A stretch of 62,458 nt of DNA from a bacterium (GTDB taxonomy: Bacteria > Chloroflexota > Chloroflexia > Chloroflexales > Kallotenuaceae). Numbering within the stretch: position 1 is the stretch's first letter; each line of letters starts with the position of its first letter. Under the pieces are notes generated by a model, which had not been told where the DNA came from, searched no databases, and was given only the letters and a program-made list of their open reading frames with translations. Below are positions 1 to 7,483 of the stretch, piece by piece. The stretch spans positions 1 to 62,458 of the forward strand of contig JADDQE010000016.1 of assembly GCA_016781525.1 (NCBI GenBank), written 5' to 3'. Both the position numbers and the translations under genes were made by a program.

Positions 1-144
1 TTCGTTTTGTCTCATCTCTGCTAGGCTAACGTGCTACCGGCTTGTATACCGCTACCAAATGCGGTATACTTAGACCAACGGTCTTGGTCTGACAAGGGGT
101 ATTTTGCTCCTATTGGTGAGCGTAAATAGGTCATTATTTGCCTA

Positions 145-194
145 ATGGCCTTTTAAGCCGATGGTCGTGGGTTCGAGTCCCACCCGGCCCACCA
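145..194 (+). tRNA. 3' half of a tRNA-Lys(TTT) gene (attachment-site remnant)
   Basis: The sequence shows an anticodon arm with loop CTTTTAA (150-156, anticodon TTT), a variable loop, a perfect T-arm GTGGG/TTCGAGT/CCCAC (167-183), the acceptor 3' strand CCGGCCC (184-190), A and an encoded CCA (192-194). The expected 5' partner GGGCCGG and a D-arm are absent upstream, so this is not a functional tRNA. Such fragments, starting near the anticodon, typically mark the distal attachment site of an element that integrated into the tRNA 3' end. The original terminator still follows at once. Confidence 0.75.
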
Positions 195-204
195 AGACAG
201 GTCG

Positions 205-239
205 AGTGGAGTGAAGCGCTACGCTTCGCTCCACTTTTT
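205..239 (+). terminator. Intrinsic terminator of the former tRNA-Lys gene
   Basis: A 14-bp stem (205-218 with 222-235, one T-G pair) closes on the 3-nt loop CTA and is followed by a T run. It begins 11 nt after the encoded CCA end, so it most likely ended the original tRNA transcript and belongs to the chromosome side of the junction. Confidence 0.8.
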
Positions 240-355
240 GTTTCGTCGATTATTGTCAGGCCTGAGCTACTAACCCTTTTCGTCACATGATGGGAAATTG
301 CTGCATCTGGACATCCATAGAACGGGTTCTGCCACCACTCAATCGTCTCGCATGG

Positions 356-749
356 ATGGTCATCGTGGGCTTTCTGCAGTTGCTCCACGGTTACCGCAGC
401 TTACACCAGATCTGCAATCAGTCGCGATCCACCCTTGAGTGATATCCGCACAAGCTCGGCGACTTCCAGCGCTGGGTGCAAGTGTTGAGACGCCAGATGG
501 CGGTAGAAACGTTTTTGGTCCAGCGCGCGGCGGGGCAAGCTCTCTGATCCGACCATTCACAGCTATGTCTGCACCATCTGGAGGTTCCGGCTGCGGCTGC
601 TCGTCGAAGAATATAAGGCACGTAACCGGATGACCAAGCTTCAGTCACCAAACCTACAGTTGCTGAACAAGGAGGTGTGGGACGAGGCTGGGTTCGCTTG
701 CCCGCCGTTGCTCTGTAATCACTGGCCCTTCCATGCAACCGAGCTGTAG
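356..749 (+). pseudogene. Decayed gene of unknown family (one stop, one frameshift)
   Basis: Two reading frames join into a protein-like sequence. Frame one starts at the ATG at 356, meets an in-frame TGA after the residues SRSTLE, and continues with DFQRWVQVLRRQMAVETF. Near 540-547 the frame shifts by one base and resumes with TIHSYVCTIWRFRLRLLVEE, ending at TAG 747-749. The whole would be about 130 residues, rich in basic and aromatic residues. I do not recognise the family; its place beside a broken tRNA makes a relic of a mobile element plausible, which is an inference. Confidence 0.35.
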
Positions 750-909
750 AGCATTATCGTGCTCGCTCGGTGCTGCCATGCCCGAACCGTTGGACCCGTG
801 ACCTGTACGCGACCGTGCCTATCCCGCTTGCTCTCTAACATAACAGGTCACATGGGCATATTCCTAGACTCGTGCTAAAGTTGGCTCGTGTCAGGAGGGA
901 CAGCGCATC

Positions 910-1173
910 TTGAAACGTCTTAATCTTTGGTATCGGTCACTCAGCCCTGTCGGTAAGCTTGCTGTTGTGGTTGTTTCCGGATTTTTATCTTTTGCATGTA
1001 TCTGTTGTCTTTCGACTCTCCTTCTTGCAACAGTCGTAGGCCCACCGGCGAGACCTGCAAGAGTACCGAGTATGACAGTTGTTCCTACCAATCGCGAGCC
1101 AGAAGCCGGCAGTACGTCTGGGGCGCCCCAAGGCCAGCACCCGGAAAATACGCTTGTACCAGATGTTAGGTGA
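910..1173 (+). CDS. Small membrane-anchored protein, possibly truncated
   Basis: An 87-residue protein starts at TTG 910, 11 nt after the strong Shine-Dalgarno AGGAGG (893-898). It has a short basic N-terminus (MKRLNLWYRSLSP), one hydrophobic segment at about residues 16-43 with a cysteine cluster (ACICCLS), then a Pro/Thr-rich extracytoplasmic tail. This looks like the membrane anchor and linker of a longer secreted protein whose catalytic part is missing. No function can be assigned. It sits between decayed sequence on both sides, in the presumed integration scar. Confidence 0.55.
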   Translation: MKRLNLWYRSLSPVGKLAVVVVSGFLSFACICCLSTLLLATVVGPPARPARVPSMTVVPTNREPEAGSTSGAPQGQHPENTLVPDVR

Positions 1174-1773
1174 CTCGTGCACGCTGCTCACGTCTCCGAT
1201 GACTTGACATATTTCCAATTACGAGCAACGTCGTGGCACGTGGAAGCGTCATCCCGAGCACGTTACTCGGATGACGATCAGTGCATCCACCGAGGTGCTT
1301 CACGATCGTTATTCTACCCGGGCGAAAGCGGCGAACCGACTTCACGACGTGTACGTTGTGCTTGAGGTTCCTGCGATGGTAGCCTCTACACGTGAATGAA
1401 TTACCAGTTCGGCGCTGCCGCGTGCTGGAAGATGGTACCGGTAGCTTCACCTGCTGCCGATGTGCTCGTTGCCTTCAGCCGGCGATACAGCAGATGTAAC
1501 GAGGAAGCGTGCCGCTGGTGACCTTTTCACGCTGGTCTAAGCTTTCCATGAAATGTAACAGTGCCAATTCGACAGCAGTCATCTCTGTGGTCCGGGAGCT
1601 GAATGGCGGACGTTGTACCCTGTGAAACGCCACAGCGGTTTGCATTTGAGGTAACCTCCTCCACCAGACCAGCCCGGCCTGCCGCTGTTGTAACGACTAT
1701 TAGCCACGGAGTCACATTGTGGAGTGCGATCAGTACTATGCCGTCTTAGGACCTTTGTGTGGTCAAAACTCGG
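1174..1773. other. Gene-poor stretch, no supported feature
   Basis: About 600 bases without a convincing gene, terminator or repeat. One plus-strand frame from about 1204 to 1389 stays open and reads plausibly (for example RYSTRAKAANRLHDVYVVLE), but it has no start or Shine-Dalgarno, so it may only be decayed sequence. I see nothing else in it. Confidence 0.4.
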
Positions 1774-1779
1774 TATAAT
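1774..1779 (+). promoter_or_regulatory. Possible -10 element upstream of the response regulator
   Basis: A perfect TATAAT lies 90 nt upstream of the start at 1870. No good -35 hexamer stands at the right distance, so this is a weak promoter call. Confidence 0.35.
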
Positions 1780-1869
1780 TAGTAGGCCCCCAGCAGCCAT
1801 TTTTCCTAATTGTCGATCGGTAGTCTCAGACCTACTTCTGCATGCACCTTTGTAGCAGGATAAAAACGG

Positions 1870-2268
1870 ATGAACACGCCTCAAAAACCCCTTGTCGCTG
1901 TTCTTGATGCCAGCGAAGATTTAAATAACATGCTGACTGAAGCGTTGGATATGGAAGGATACGAAACTGTTTCCGATTTTGTGATTGAGTTTCGGAAGGG
2001 AAAGAAAGACATCTTGTCATTTCTGAACAAGTATCAGCCGAAGGTTATTATTTATGATATTGCACTGCCTTACGAGGAAAACTGGCAGTTCTTTAACTAT
2101 GTGCGAGGAATTGTTCACAAGGATTGTCGGTTTGTTCTCGTCACTACAAATAAGAAGGTGCTTGATCATCTGACCGGGGAGGGTGAGGCATTTGAAGTGA
2201 TTGGCAAGCCGTTCGATCTTGATACACTCTTAGAAGCGGTGAGAACATCAGCCGAGGAATGCACGTAG
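1870..2268 (+). CDS. Single-domain response regulator (receiver domain)
   Basis: A 132-residue stand-alone receiver domain, so it probably acts by protein-protein contact. The sequence shows an acidic N-terminal strand (VAVLDASEDL), the likely phosphoacceptor Asp63 in IIYDIALPY, a conserved Thr after VLVTT, and the conserved Lys in GKPFD near residue 113. The usual second Asp of the acidic pocket is less clear. Codon use is more AT-rich than neighbouring genes (many AAG, TTT and GAT codons), which suggests acquisition from elsewhere. There is no histidine kinase next to it. It is followed by its own strong terminator. Confidence 0.85.
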   Translation: MNTPQKPLVAVLDASEDLNNMLTEALDMEGYETVSDFVIEFRKGKKDILSFLNKYQPKVIIYDIALPYEENWQFFNYVRGIVHKDCRFVLVTTNKKVLDHLTGEGEAFEVIGKPFDLDTLLEAVRTSAEECT

Positions 2269-2301
2269 CGTAAAAGTATTGCCGACATGATAATGCTGCT
2301 T

Positions 2302-2332
2302 CCGCCCTAGAGATTGACTAGGGCGGTTTTGT
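2302..2332 (+). terminator. Intrinsic terminator of the response regulator gene
   Basis: A perfect 9-bp stem CCGCCCTAG/CTAGGGCGG (2302-2310 with 2318-2326), a 7-nt loop and the T-rich tail TTTTGTT stand 33 nt after the stop codon. Confidence 0.9.
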
Positions 2333-2691
2333 TGTCCGCTGAGGCACCGCTCCTGTTGTACCTGTTTCAAGAGTCAAGCTGATTCGAGGTCAGCCGTGGT
2401 ATTCATAGCCAGCACGTGACGACGGAGGGTGCTCCGCTGCGCGGTGGCGCGCGACCAGCTCCGTGGCATCCGGTCACGTCGTCTTTGGATTTGTCGCTAG
2501 TGTCGCAGTGCTGGGCGAACGGCTATTTAAGAGTTGCTCGCCCTGATCCTGTAACTGCAGTTATGGCGGGCGATCTTCCTCGTCCACCGTCACTTTCTGC
2601 CTGTGCGTCGGCAAGCGCGGGGCTCAGGATGTCCGGCACGGCACTTGCAGCTTCTCGGCGGAGCAAGTGCGGCTAAGCGGCGCCGCTGATA
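2333..2691. other. Intergenic region, nothing recognised
   Basis: GC-rich sequence between the terminator and the epimerase gene. An open frame reaches in from 2416, but it has no Shine-Dalgarno and its translation resembles no protein. I see no promoter match worth calling. Confidence 0.4.
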
Positions 2692-2705
2692 ACGAGGAGA
2701 GCCAC

Positions 2706-3578
2706 ATGAGTCTGTCATTTACGTCGATTGGCACAGACCCGTTAGGTTCATCTGGGCAGGGAACGCAGCGGAGGGTGCTTGTCACAGGTGCAGCGGGGAA
2801 TATTGGCTCGTACTTTGCGGAACATGCCAAAGACATGTACGAGCTACGGCTGATGGTGCAAGCCATGGACGAGCAGGCCGAAGCTATCCAGTCCTACGGT
2901 GATGTCGTGGTGGGCGACCTTGGTGACTTGGAACGACTGAAGGAACTTTGTCGTGGAATAGATACGGTGGTGCACCTAGCGGCCAATCCTGATCCTAGCG
3001 CGACCTGGTCCAGCCTCCTGTCCGCCAATATTGTTGGCACCTATCACATCATGGTCGCTGCGAAAGCGGCCGGCTGCCGGCGACTAATCTACGCTTCCTC
3101 GATCCATGCCGTCTCGGGATACCCGCCCGATGTGCAGGTTAAGACCAGCGAGCCTGTAAATCCCGGTGATTTGTATGGCGTAACCAAATGCTTCGGTGAA
3201 GCACTCGGACGCTACATGGCGGAGCAGGAAGGCCTATCGGTGATTGCACTGCGCATTGGTGCCTTTCAGCCTGCTGAGAAGGTACGCGACGAGAACATGG
3301 TTAGCCTGCATGATGCATTCGTCTCGCGCCGGGATCTGCATCAATTGATTGTGCGGTGCATTGAGGTGGAGAACCTGCGCTTTGCGATCCTACACGGGTT
3401 GAGCAACAATCGTTTCAAACGCCTCGATATTTCGGACGCGCGTTTCCTCGTCGGGTATGATCCGCAAGACGATCTGACGCAGGAGCAGCCGCAGCTTAGG
3501 CAAGTGGCCGAACTGATTGATCGCTCACGGACACTACTTGACGGCGATCAGCAGTCGGGCATTCGTGAGGAGCTATGA
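2706..3578 (+). CDS. NAD-dependent epimerase/dehydratase, uronate-dehydrogenase-like
   Basis: A 290-residue extended short-chain dehydrogenase. The dinucleotide-binding motif VLVTGAAGNIGSYF lies near residue 20. The catalytic Ser region is ASSIHAVSG and the Tyr-Lys pair is YGVTKCFGE. The motif HLAANPDPSATW is typical of the uronate dehydrogenase-like subgroup, which oxidises hexuronates to aldarolactones; that assignment is from family resemblance only. The start at 2706 is chosen because AACGAGGAGAG precedes it; an earlier in-frame start at 2667 has no ribosome site. It stands alone between two gene-poor stretches. Confidence 0.85.
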   Translation: MSLSFTSIGTDPLGSSGQGTQRRVLVTGAAGNIGSYFAEHAKDMYELRLMVQAMDEQAEAIQSYGDVVVGDLGDLERLKELCRGIDTVVHLAANPDPSATWSSLLSANIVGTYHIMVAAKAAGCRRLIYASSIHAVSGYPPDVQVKTSEPVNPGDLYGVTKCFGEALGRYMAEQEGLSVIALRIGAFQPAEKVRDENMVSLHDAFVSRRDLHQLIVRCIEVENLRFAILHGLSNNRFKRLDISDARFLVGYDPQDDLTQEQPQLRQVAELIDRSRTLLDGDQQSGIREEL

Positions 3579-3935
3579 GCTCGTGACCCTCGCTTCGACG
3601 ACGCCAAGGGGGCGTGCCGACGCAGACTGTGGCTTTGCTCGCTTGTCGGCGCGAATTCCGTATCCGGGCTCCAGATGTACGAGCTGTTAGTGGTCGTAGG
3701 CGTCGATACCTGCGGTTTGTCAATAACCAGCACCGCTCACTGGAAGGTTCTTACCATTATGACCTTCGTGTTATCGTGATGACCCGCGGCAAGCGAGCTG
3801 GACTTAATAGGGATTAGACTATTCGTGTAGTAGCCCGGTATCTCATGGTACAGAACATGATTGGCACTGCGCCCGGGGGGGTGAAATGGCAGAGGAATAT
3901 TAACCTGAGCTACAACATGCAGAAAGAGGGCGTAC
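3579..3935. other. Intergenic region, nothing recognised
   Basis: No gene, hairpin or repeat is evident. Only the last bases matter: AGAGGG at 3926-3931 serves as the ribosome site for the gene at 3936. Confidence 0.4.
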
Positions 3936-4412
3936 ATGCCTTTTGCTCCGCAGGATCAGGACCCGCATATGCCGTTGGCCATCGAGGACCGCACGATGAT
4001 CGACCTTATGCTCCCAAATGAGCTGGGGTATGAAAAGGTGGTCTGGCAGCTGATTGGATGGCTTGCGCCGCGCTTGCCACTGGCAGCCTCCCGAGTTGCT
4101 GATCTCCAAACCGCCGTCTTAGAGGCGTGCATCAACGCAATCGAACACGGTAACCAACTTGTGCCTTCTAGCCGCATTCATGTTCGGCTCATTATGACGC
4201 CGGCCTACATCGAGGCTGTCGTGCGTGATGAAGGAATCATTCGGTTTCAGCCAGTGAAGACGCAACCTGCGTCGATAGAGCAAAAGGTGGCGGGACTGGC
4301 GCAGCCACGTGGCATGGGGCTACTGCTGATGCAGCAGCTTGCCGACGAATGTGAGGTTATAGCGGGTGGACCGGGTGATGGTAATCGGTGCCGGCTGCGA
4401 GTTTATACATAA
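3936..4412 (+). CDS. Anti-sigma-type ATP-binding regulator (RsbW/SpoIIAB-like GHKL ATPase)
   Basis: A 158-residue GHKL-type ATPase of the serine-protein-kinase/anti-sigma family (HATPase_c_2). The N box is EACINAIEHGNQ, the G1 box is VRDEGI, and the ATP-lid region is RGMGLLLMQQLADE. Such proteins phosphorylate an anti-sigma antagonist or hold a sigma factor. No STAS antagonist or sigma factor gene is adjacent, so its partner is unknown. The stop is TAA at 4410-4412. A start at the inner ATG 3969 (MPLAIEDRT) is possible, but the one at 3936 has the better ribosome site. Confidence 0.85.
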   Translation: MPFAPQDQDPHMPLAIEDRTMIDLMLPNELGYEKVVWQLIGWLAPRLPLAASRVADLQTAVLEACINAIEHGNQLVPSSRIHVRLIMTPAYIEAVVRDEGIIRFQPVKTQPASIEQKVAGLAQPRGMGLLLMQQLADECEVIAGGPGDGNRCRLRVYT

Positions 4413-4511
4413 TAAATATTCAGGGTAGCCCGGCCACAAGCTATGCAGGACGTAATCGTCTACTCACGTGACCAAGTAACAGTAGGTCTACCGTATAGGA
4501 GCTGACACAAC

Positions 4512-4760
4512 ATGAATGTGAGAGTTTTTATACAGACAATGATTGCGTTAGCCTCGGCGTCGTTCGGGCTGATTGCTGCGCTGGCGTGGAACGAGGCGAT
4601 CAAGGCAACCCTCGCATTACTTGGTCTCAGCGAAAGCTTAGCAGGTCTGTATACATACGCTATTCTTGCGACGGTCCTTGCGGTTGTCGTGCTCTCATGG
4701 CTCAGCCGCTTAGCCGCACGGGTGGGGGCGGAGACTGTGATTACCCGCGAGGCCGACTAA
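4512..4760 (+). CDS. DUF5654 family small membrane protein
   Basis: An 82-residue protein with two predicted membrane helices at about residues 8-28 and 47-66. The signature ASFGLIAALAWNEAIKA is characteristic of the DUF5654 family, whose function is unknown. The start follows AGGAGCTGACACAAC, a good ribosome site. It is followed after about 70 nt by another tiny membrane protein, and the two may be cotranscribed. Confidence 0.8.
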   Translation: MNVRVFIQTMIALASASFGLIAALAWNEAIKATLALLGLSESLAGLYTYAILATVLAVVVLSWLSRLAARVGAETVITREAD

Positions 4761-4833
4761 GTAGAGTTGGAATAGCGTCATCTAGCTTGTGCATTTAATC
4801 CCGGGTCATATCCCATAACGATCACCAAACGTG

Positions 4834-4989
4834 ATGCAATTTTTAATTGTCGTTGGAGTTGTGCTCGCGGTTGCTCTCCTCTTGCAACTTGGAAATCGGC
4901 TTGAGCTGCCCGAAAAAACGCCGCTGTACGTCGGCTTGGCGGTGATCATTGTGGCAGTCGTGTGGTGGCTCTGGGTGCGCCTGCTCTGA
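4834..4989 (+). CDS. 51-residue membrane protein with two helices
   Basis: A short reading frame encodes 51 residues (52 if the in-frame GTG at 4831 is used). Two hydrophobic helices (about residues 2-17 and 32-50, ending WWLWVRLL) flank a polar loop NRLELPEKTPLY. The composition is that of a genuine small membrane protein, and the opposite-strand frames look random. No strong Shine-Dalgarno precedes it, so it may be translated with the DUF5654 gene upstream or weakly. Function unknown. Confidence 0.55.
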   Translation: MQFLIVVGVVLAVALLLQLGNRLELPEKTPLYVGLAVIIVAVVWWLWVRLL

Positions 4990-5079
4990 TGCTGCCTTGT
5001 GCCGGCTGCAGTCAGGGCAGCAGAGAGTGCGCGGCCGTTGCCCGAGCTGCGCTGCCCGCGGTCGACCAATACCTGTGAT

Positions 5080-6126
5080 TTACGGCGCAGGCGTGAATAC
5101 CTCGGTGGCTCCGCTTACGGATAGCCCCGCGATTGGTCCCCCTGCTATGGCATAGAGCCGATCCTGAACGACTACGGCCGCCAACCCGTGGCGTGGCGTA
5201 GGGAGTGGTTGCGCCTGCCGCCATGTCTCCGCTTGGGCATCGAAGATTTCAAGCTCACCGAAAGTCTCTCCGCTGCCGTTCAGTGCTTCCCCGCCGGTAA
5301 CGTAAATGCTGCGGCCGATCGTGGCGGCGGCTAAGCCACTTCGTGGCGTTGGCAGAGCAGGTGCTGACTCCCAGCGATCTTCCAGGGCATGGTAACGCTC
5401 AACGACGTCGAGGTTCTGCGTGCCTTGCCGTCCGGCGATCACATAGACCTCGTCGCCGATCGCTGCCGCGGCTAAATGTTCGCGCGGCGTTGGAAGTGGT
5501 GCGCGTACATCCCAGGTATCGGCGGCTGGATCGTAGGTGAGTGTTGCACTCGCCTCGGGTCCGACACCGCCAATCACAAGCAGCTGGCTGGTAAGCGCTA
5601 CAACGGCGTGAGCTGCACGTGGTGTGGGCAGCGGCGCAACCTCGCTCCAGCGGTTTACTCGCGGGTCGTAAGCCCACACGCTGGATGACGGTTGTTGGAG
5701 GCCCACACTGTAGCCGCCGATAGCGTACAGTCGATCGCCAAGGGCGGCCAGCACAAGGTGGTTCCGCGCTTCCGGCAAGGGAGCGACGGTCGCCCAGCGC
5801 TCCTCCGTTACGTCGTAAGCTTCGACGACGGCCAGCGTTTCCCCCTCTGCCCCAAAGCCCCCCGCTAGATAGATGCGACCGTCAAGTGCCGCCGCGGCGA
5901 CTTCACTCCGTGGAGTTGGAGCCGGGGCACGTCGTTGCCAGCCAGTCTCTAGGTCCAGCGGCAGTTCAGCTGTCAAGGTAGCTGTTGATGTGGCCGCAGC
6001 CGGCGTGGTCTCCTCGGGAGCTGATTCAACTCGCGTCGATCCCGTCGCCGACATGCATGCAGTGAGCAGTGTCAGCAGCACCAGACTGACAACCGGCTGC
6101 CAGCCCAATCCGCGACTTCTCTGCAT
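5080..6126 (-). CDS. Kelch-repeat lipoprotein (six-bladed beta-propeller)
   Basis: A 348-residue secreted protein. The start at 6126 is chosen because the residues following it form a lipoprotein signal (MQRSRGLGW, hydrophobic VVSLVLLTLL, lipobox LTAC); the frame stays open further upstream only with arginine-rich noise. A Thr/Ala-rich spacer leads into six Kelch repeats of about 48 residues, each with a PLPTPR-like turn, a YxxGG-type glycine pair and a closing Trp (for example RLYAIGGYSVG, DEVYVIAGRQG). Kelch propellers bind proteins or sugars, and some are mutarotases or oxidases; none of these can be chosen here. Its stop is followed by no clear terminator. Confidence 0.85.
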   Translation of the reverse strand: MQRSRGLGWQPVVSLVLLTLLTACMSATGSTRVESAPEETTPAAATSTATLTAELPLDLETGWQRRAPAPTPRSEVAAAALDGRIYLAGGFGAEGETLAVVEAYDVTEERWATVAPLPEARNHLVLAALGDRLYAIGGYSVGLQQPSSSVWAYDPRVNRWSEVAPLPTPRAAHAVVALTSQLLVIGGVGPEASATLTYDPAADTWDVRAPLPTPREHLAAAAIGDEVYVIAGRQGTQNLDVVERYHALEDRWESAPALPTPRSGLAAATIGRSIYVTGGEALNGSGETFGELEIFDAQAETWRQAQPLPTPRHGLAAVVVQDRLYAIAGGPIAGLSVSGATEVFTPAP

Positions 6127-6211
6127 TATGCTAAATGCCAATCGCTGAGCGTGGCGCCTCCGCCAGCATCGCGCGCCTGCTCCCAGCGGTCGGCGCGCCG
6201 GACCACGCCTT

Positions 6212-6931
6212 TTATGTGAGATAGAAGACCTTAAAGCTTTCGGCATAGTTCATCTCGTGGCCCTCGGCTACTTCTGCCGCGCGCGTCCGCACACGTTGCT
6301 CCATCGCCGCCATATCCGAGATCTGGCTCACGTGCTTCCGGAGGGCTGCAATCTTGCGGTCGATGGTCGCCTCTACGTCGACCCAGCAGTCAGGCTGGTC
6401 CGTACCCCAAACGTAGACCTCGCGTATTTTGTGTGGCTCTAGCCCGGCGGCCGCGAGATCGGGGAAGGTGAGCCGGTCGCGCGCCGTGGGGTAGACTGCG
6501 GCCAGGGTTGCATCGCCAACCGCGAGATGGTCGGGATGGTTCAGGTAGGCATTGATGGCGAACGAACGATAGGGCGTCATCGTGATTAGCCGGTCGGGGC
6601 GATACTGCCGGATCACTCTTGTAATATCCTTGCGCAGGTCGAGGGTATGCTCGAGATACCCGTCGGGATAGCCAAGAAAGACGACCTCGCCCACGCCAAG
6701 GACCTCCGCGGCGTCTTGCTGCTCCTGTCGACGCACGCTAATCAGGCGATCAGAGCTCATTTCCACGTCCGCCGAGCCCTTGCTGCCATCAGTCGCCACA
6801 ACCAAAACCATCTCGATGCCTTCGTCAACCCACGCGGCGACTGTGCCTCCGCACCCAAACTCTGCGTCGTCAGGATGGGCCACGACGACCATGCCACGCT
6901 TCGCGTCGATTCGTTCATTTGCCTGCGTCAT
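6212..6931 (-). CDS. PIG-L family N-acetylglucosaminyl deacetylase-like protein
   Basis: A 239-residue LmbE/PIG-L fold protein. The zinc and catalytic motif AHPDDAEFGCGG is near residue 18, and a second histidine motif NHPDHLAVGDA is near residue 134. Family members remove N-acetyl groups from GlcNAc-type glycoconjugates, as in bacillithiol or mycothiol synthesis or cell-surface modification; the substrate here is unknown. The ribosome site ACAGGAGCATTGA is strong. It lies 85 nt upstream of the Kelch lipoprotein on the same strand, so cotranscription is plausible. Confidence 0.85.
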   Translation of the reverse strand: MTQANERIDAKRGMVVVAHPDDAEFGCGGTVAAWVDEGIEMVLVVATDGSKGSADVEMSSDRLISVRRQEQQDAAEVLGVGEVVFLGYPDGYLEHTLDLRKDITRVIRQYRPDRLITMTPYRSFAINAYLNHPDHLAVGDATLAAVYPTARDRLTFPDLAAAGLEPHKIREVYVWGTDQPDCWVDVEATIDRKIAALRKHVSQISDMAAMEQRVRTRAAEVAEGHEMNYAESFKVFYLT

Positions 6932-7247
6932 TCAATGCTCCTGTGCTACATGCGTGAGCCGTTCCCGGGTTTCATGCCGAGTGTTTGTAGTGTACCCGAA
7001 GTTGGCACCACGATTGGTTGCAATGTTCGCTCTATCCGGTTGTAGGTGGATGAGGGAACGCGCCCGCGAGCACCCAGGGAATGTAACCAGACAAAGCTTG
7101 CCTTGATTGACATAAGATAGATGGGTGGTGATACACGGTGAAATGTGAGAAAGTTGCGTTGTTATTTTAGTTGTACTATGGATCGCTCTGCTTGCCTCGG
7201 GGGAAGTCGGCCGCGCCGTTAGCACGTGAGGGCAATGCTGAGGGAAC
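6932..7247. other. Intergenic region with one possible plus-strand promoter
   Basis: No gene is evident. On the plus strand TTGACA (7107-7112), a 17-nt spacer and GATACA (7130-7135) form a reasonable sigma-70 promoter match reading toward the decayed gene at 7248. Confidence 0.35.
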
Positions 7248-7416
7248 ATGACCATTGTCCGACACTACACCGACGAAATCTGGAACAAGAAGAACTACGC
7301 CTCGCACCTGACGTGCTCACCGCTCGATGATGCACCCCAATAGCGTGGTCTGGCAACAGTTCGACGTCTACCGCCAATGCCCCGCGCTTCGGCGGCCTGA
7401 CGGCCACTTAACGTAG
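7248..7416 (+). pseudogene. Remnant of a SnoaL-like/ester-cyclase-family gene
   Basis: Two short pieces in different frames resemble the ends of a SnoaL-like (NTF2-fold) protein. The first (ATG 7248 to TAG 7343, after GAGGGAAC) reads VRHYTDEIWNKKNYAS, like the family start. The second (7345-7416) reads VVWQQFDVYRQ, like the family C-terminal strand. The middle of the normal 130-150 residue domain is missing. This is inferred from motif resemblance only. Confidence 0.35.
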
Positions 7417-7449
7417 ACGAGCCACCCTCAACTGCTGAGGATGGCTCGT
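7417..7449 (-). terminator. Hairpin downstream of the DEAD-box helicase
   Basis: A 14-nt arm (7417-7430) pairs with 7436-7449 with one C-A mismatch and a 5-nt loop. It begins 35 nt past the helicase stop codon. No T run follows, so it may be a weak terminator or an RNA-stabilising hairpin. Confidence 0.5.
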
Positions 7450-7483
7450 GCTTACTCGCCTCGAATGACTCGCCCGAGATTGC

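Noticed and set aside
134..388. A minus-strand frame ending in GGPGGTRTHDHRLKRP
   Set aside because: This string is a well-known false translation of the tRNA 3' end, which lies here at 145-194.
1204..1389. Open plus-strand frame with RYSTRAKAANRLHDVYVV
   Set aside because: No start codon with ribosome site and no recognised homology; open frames of this size are expected at this GC.
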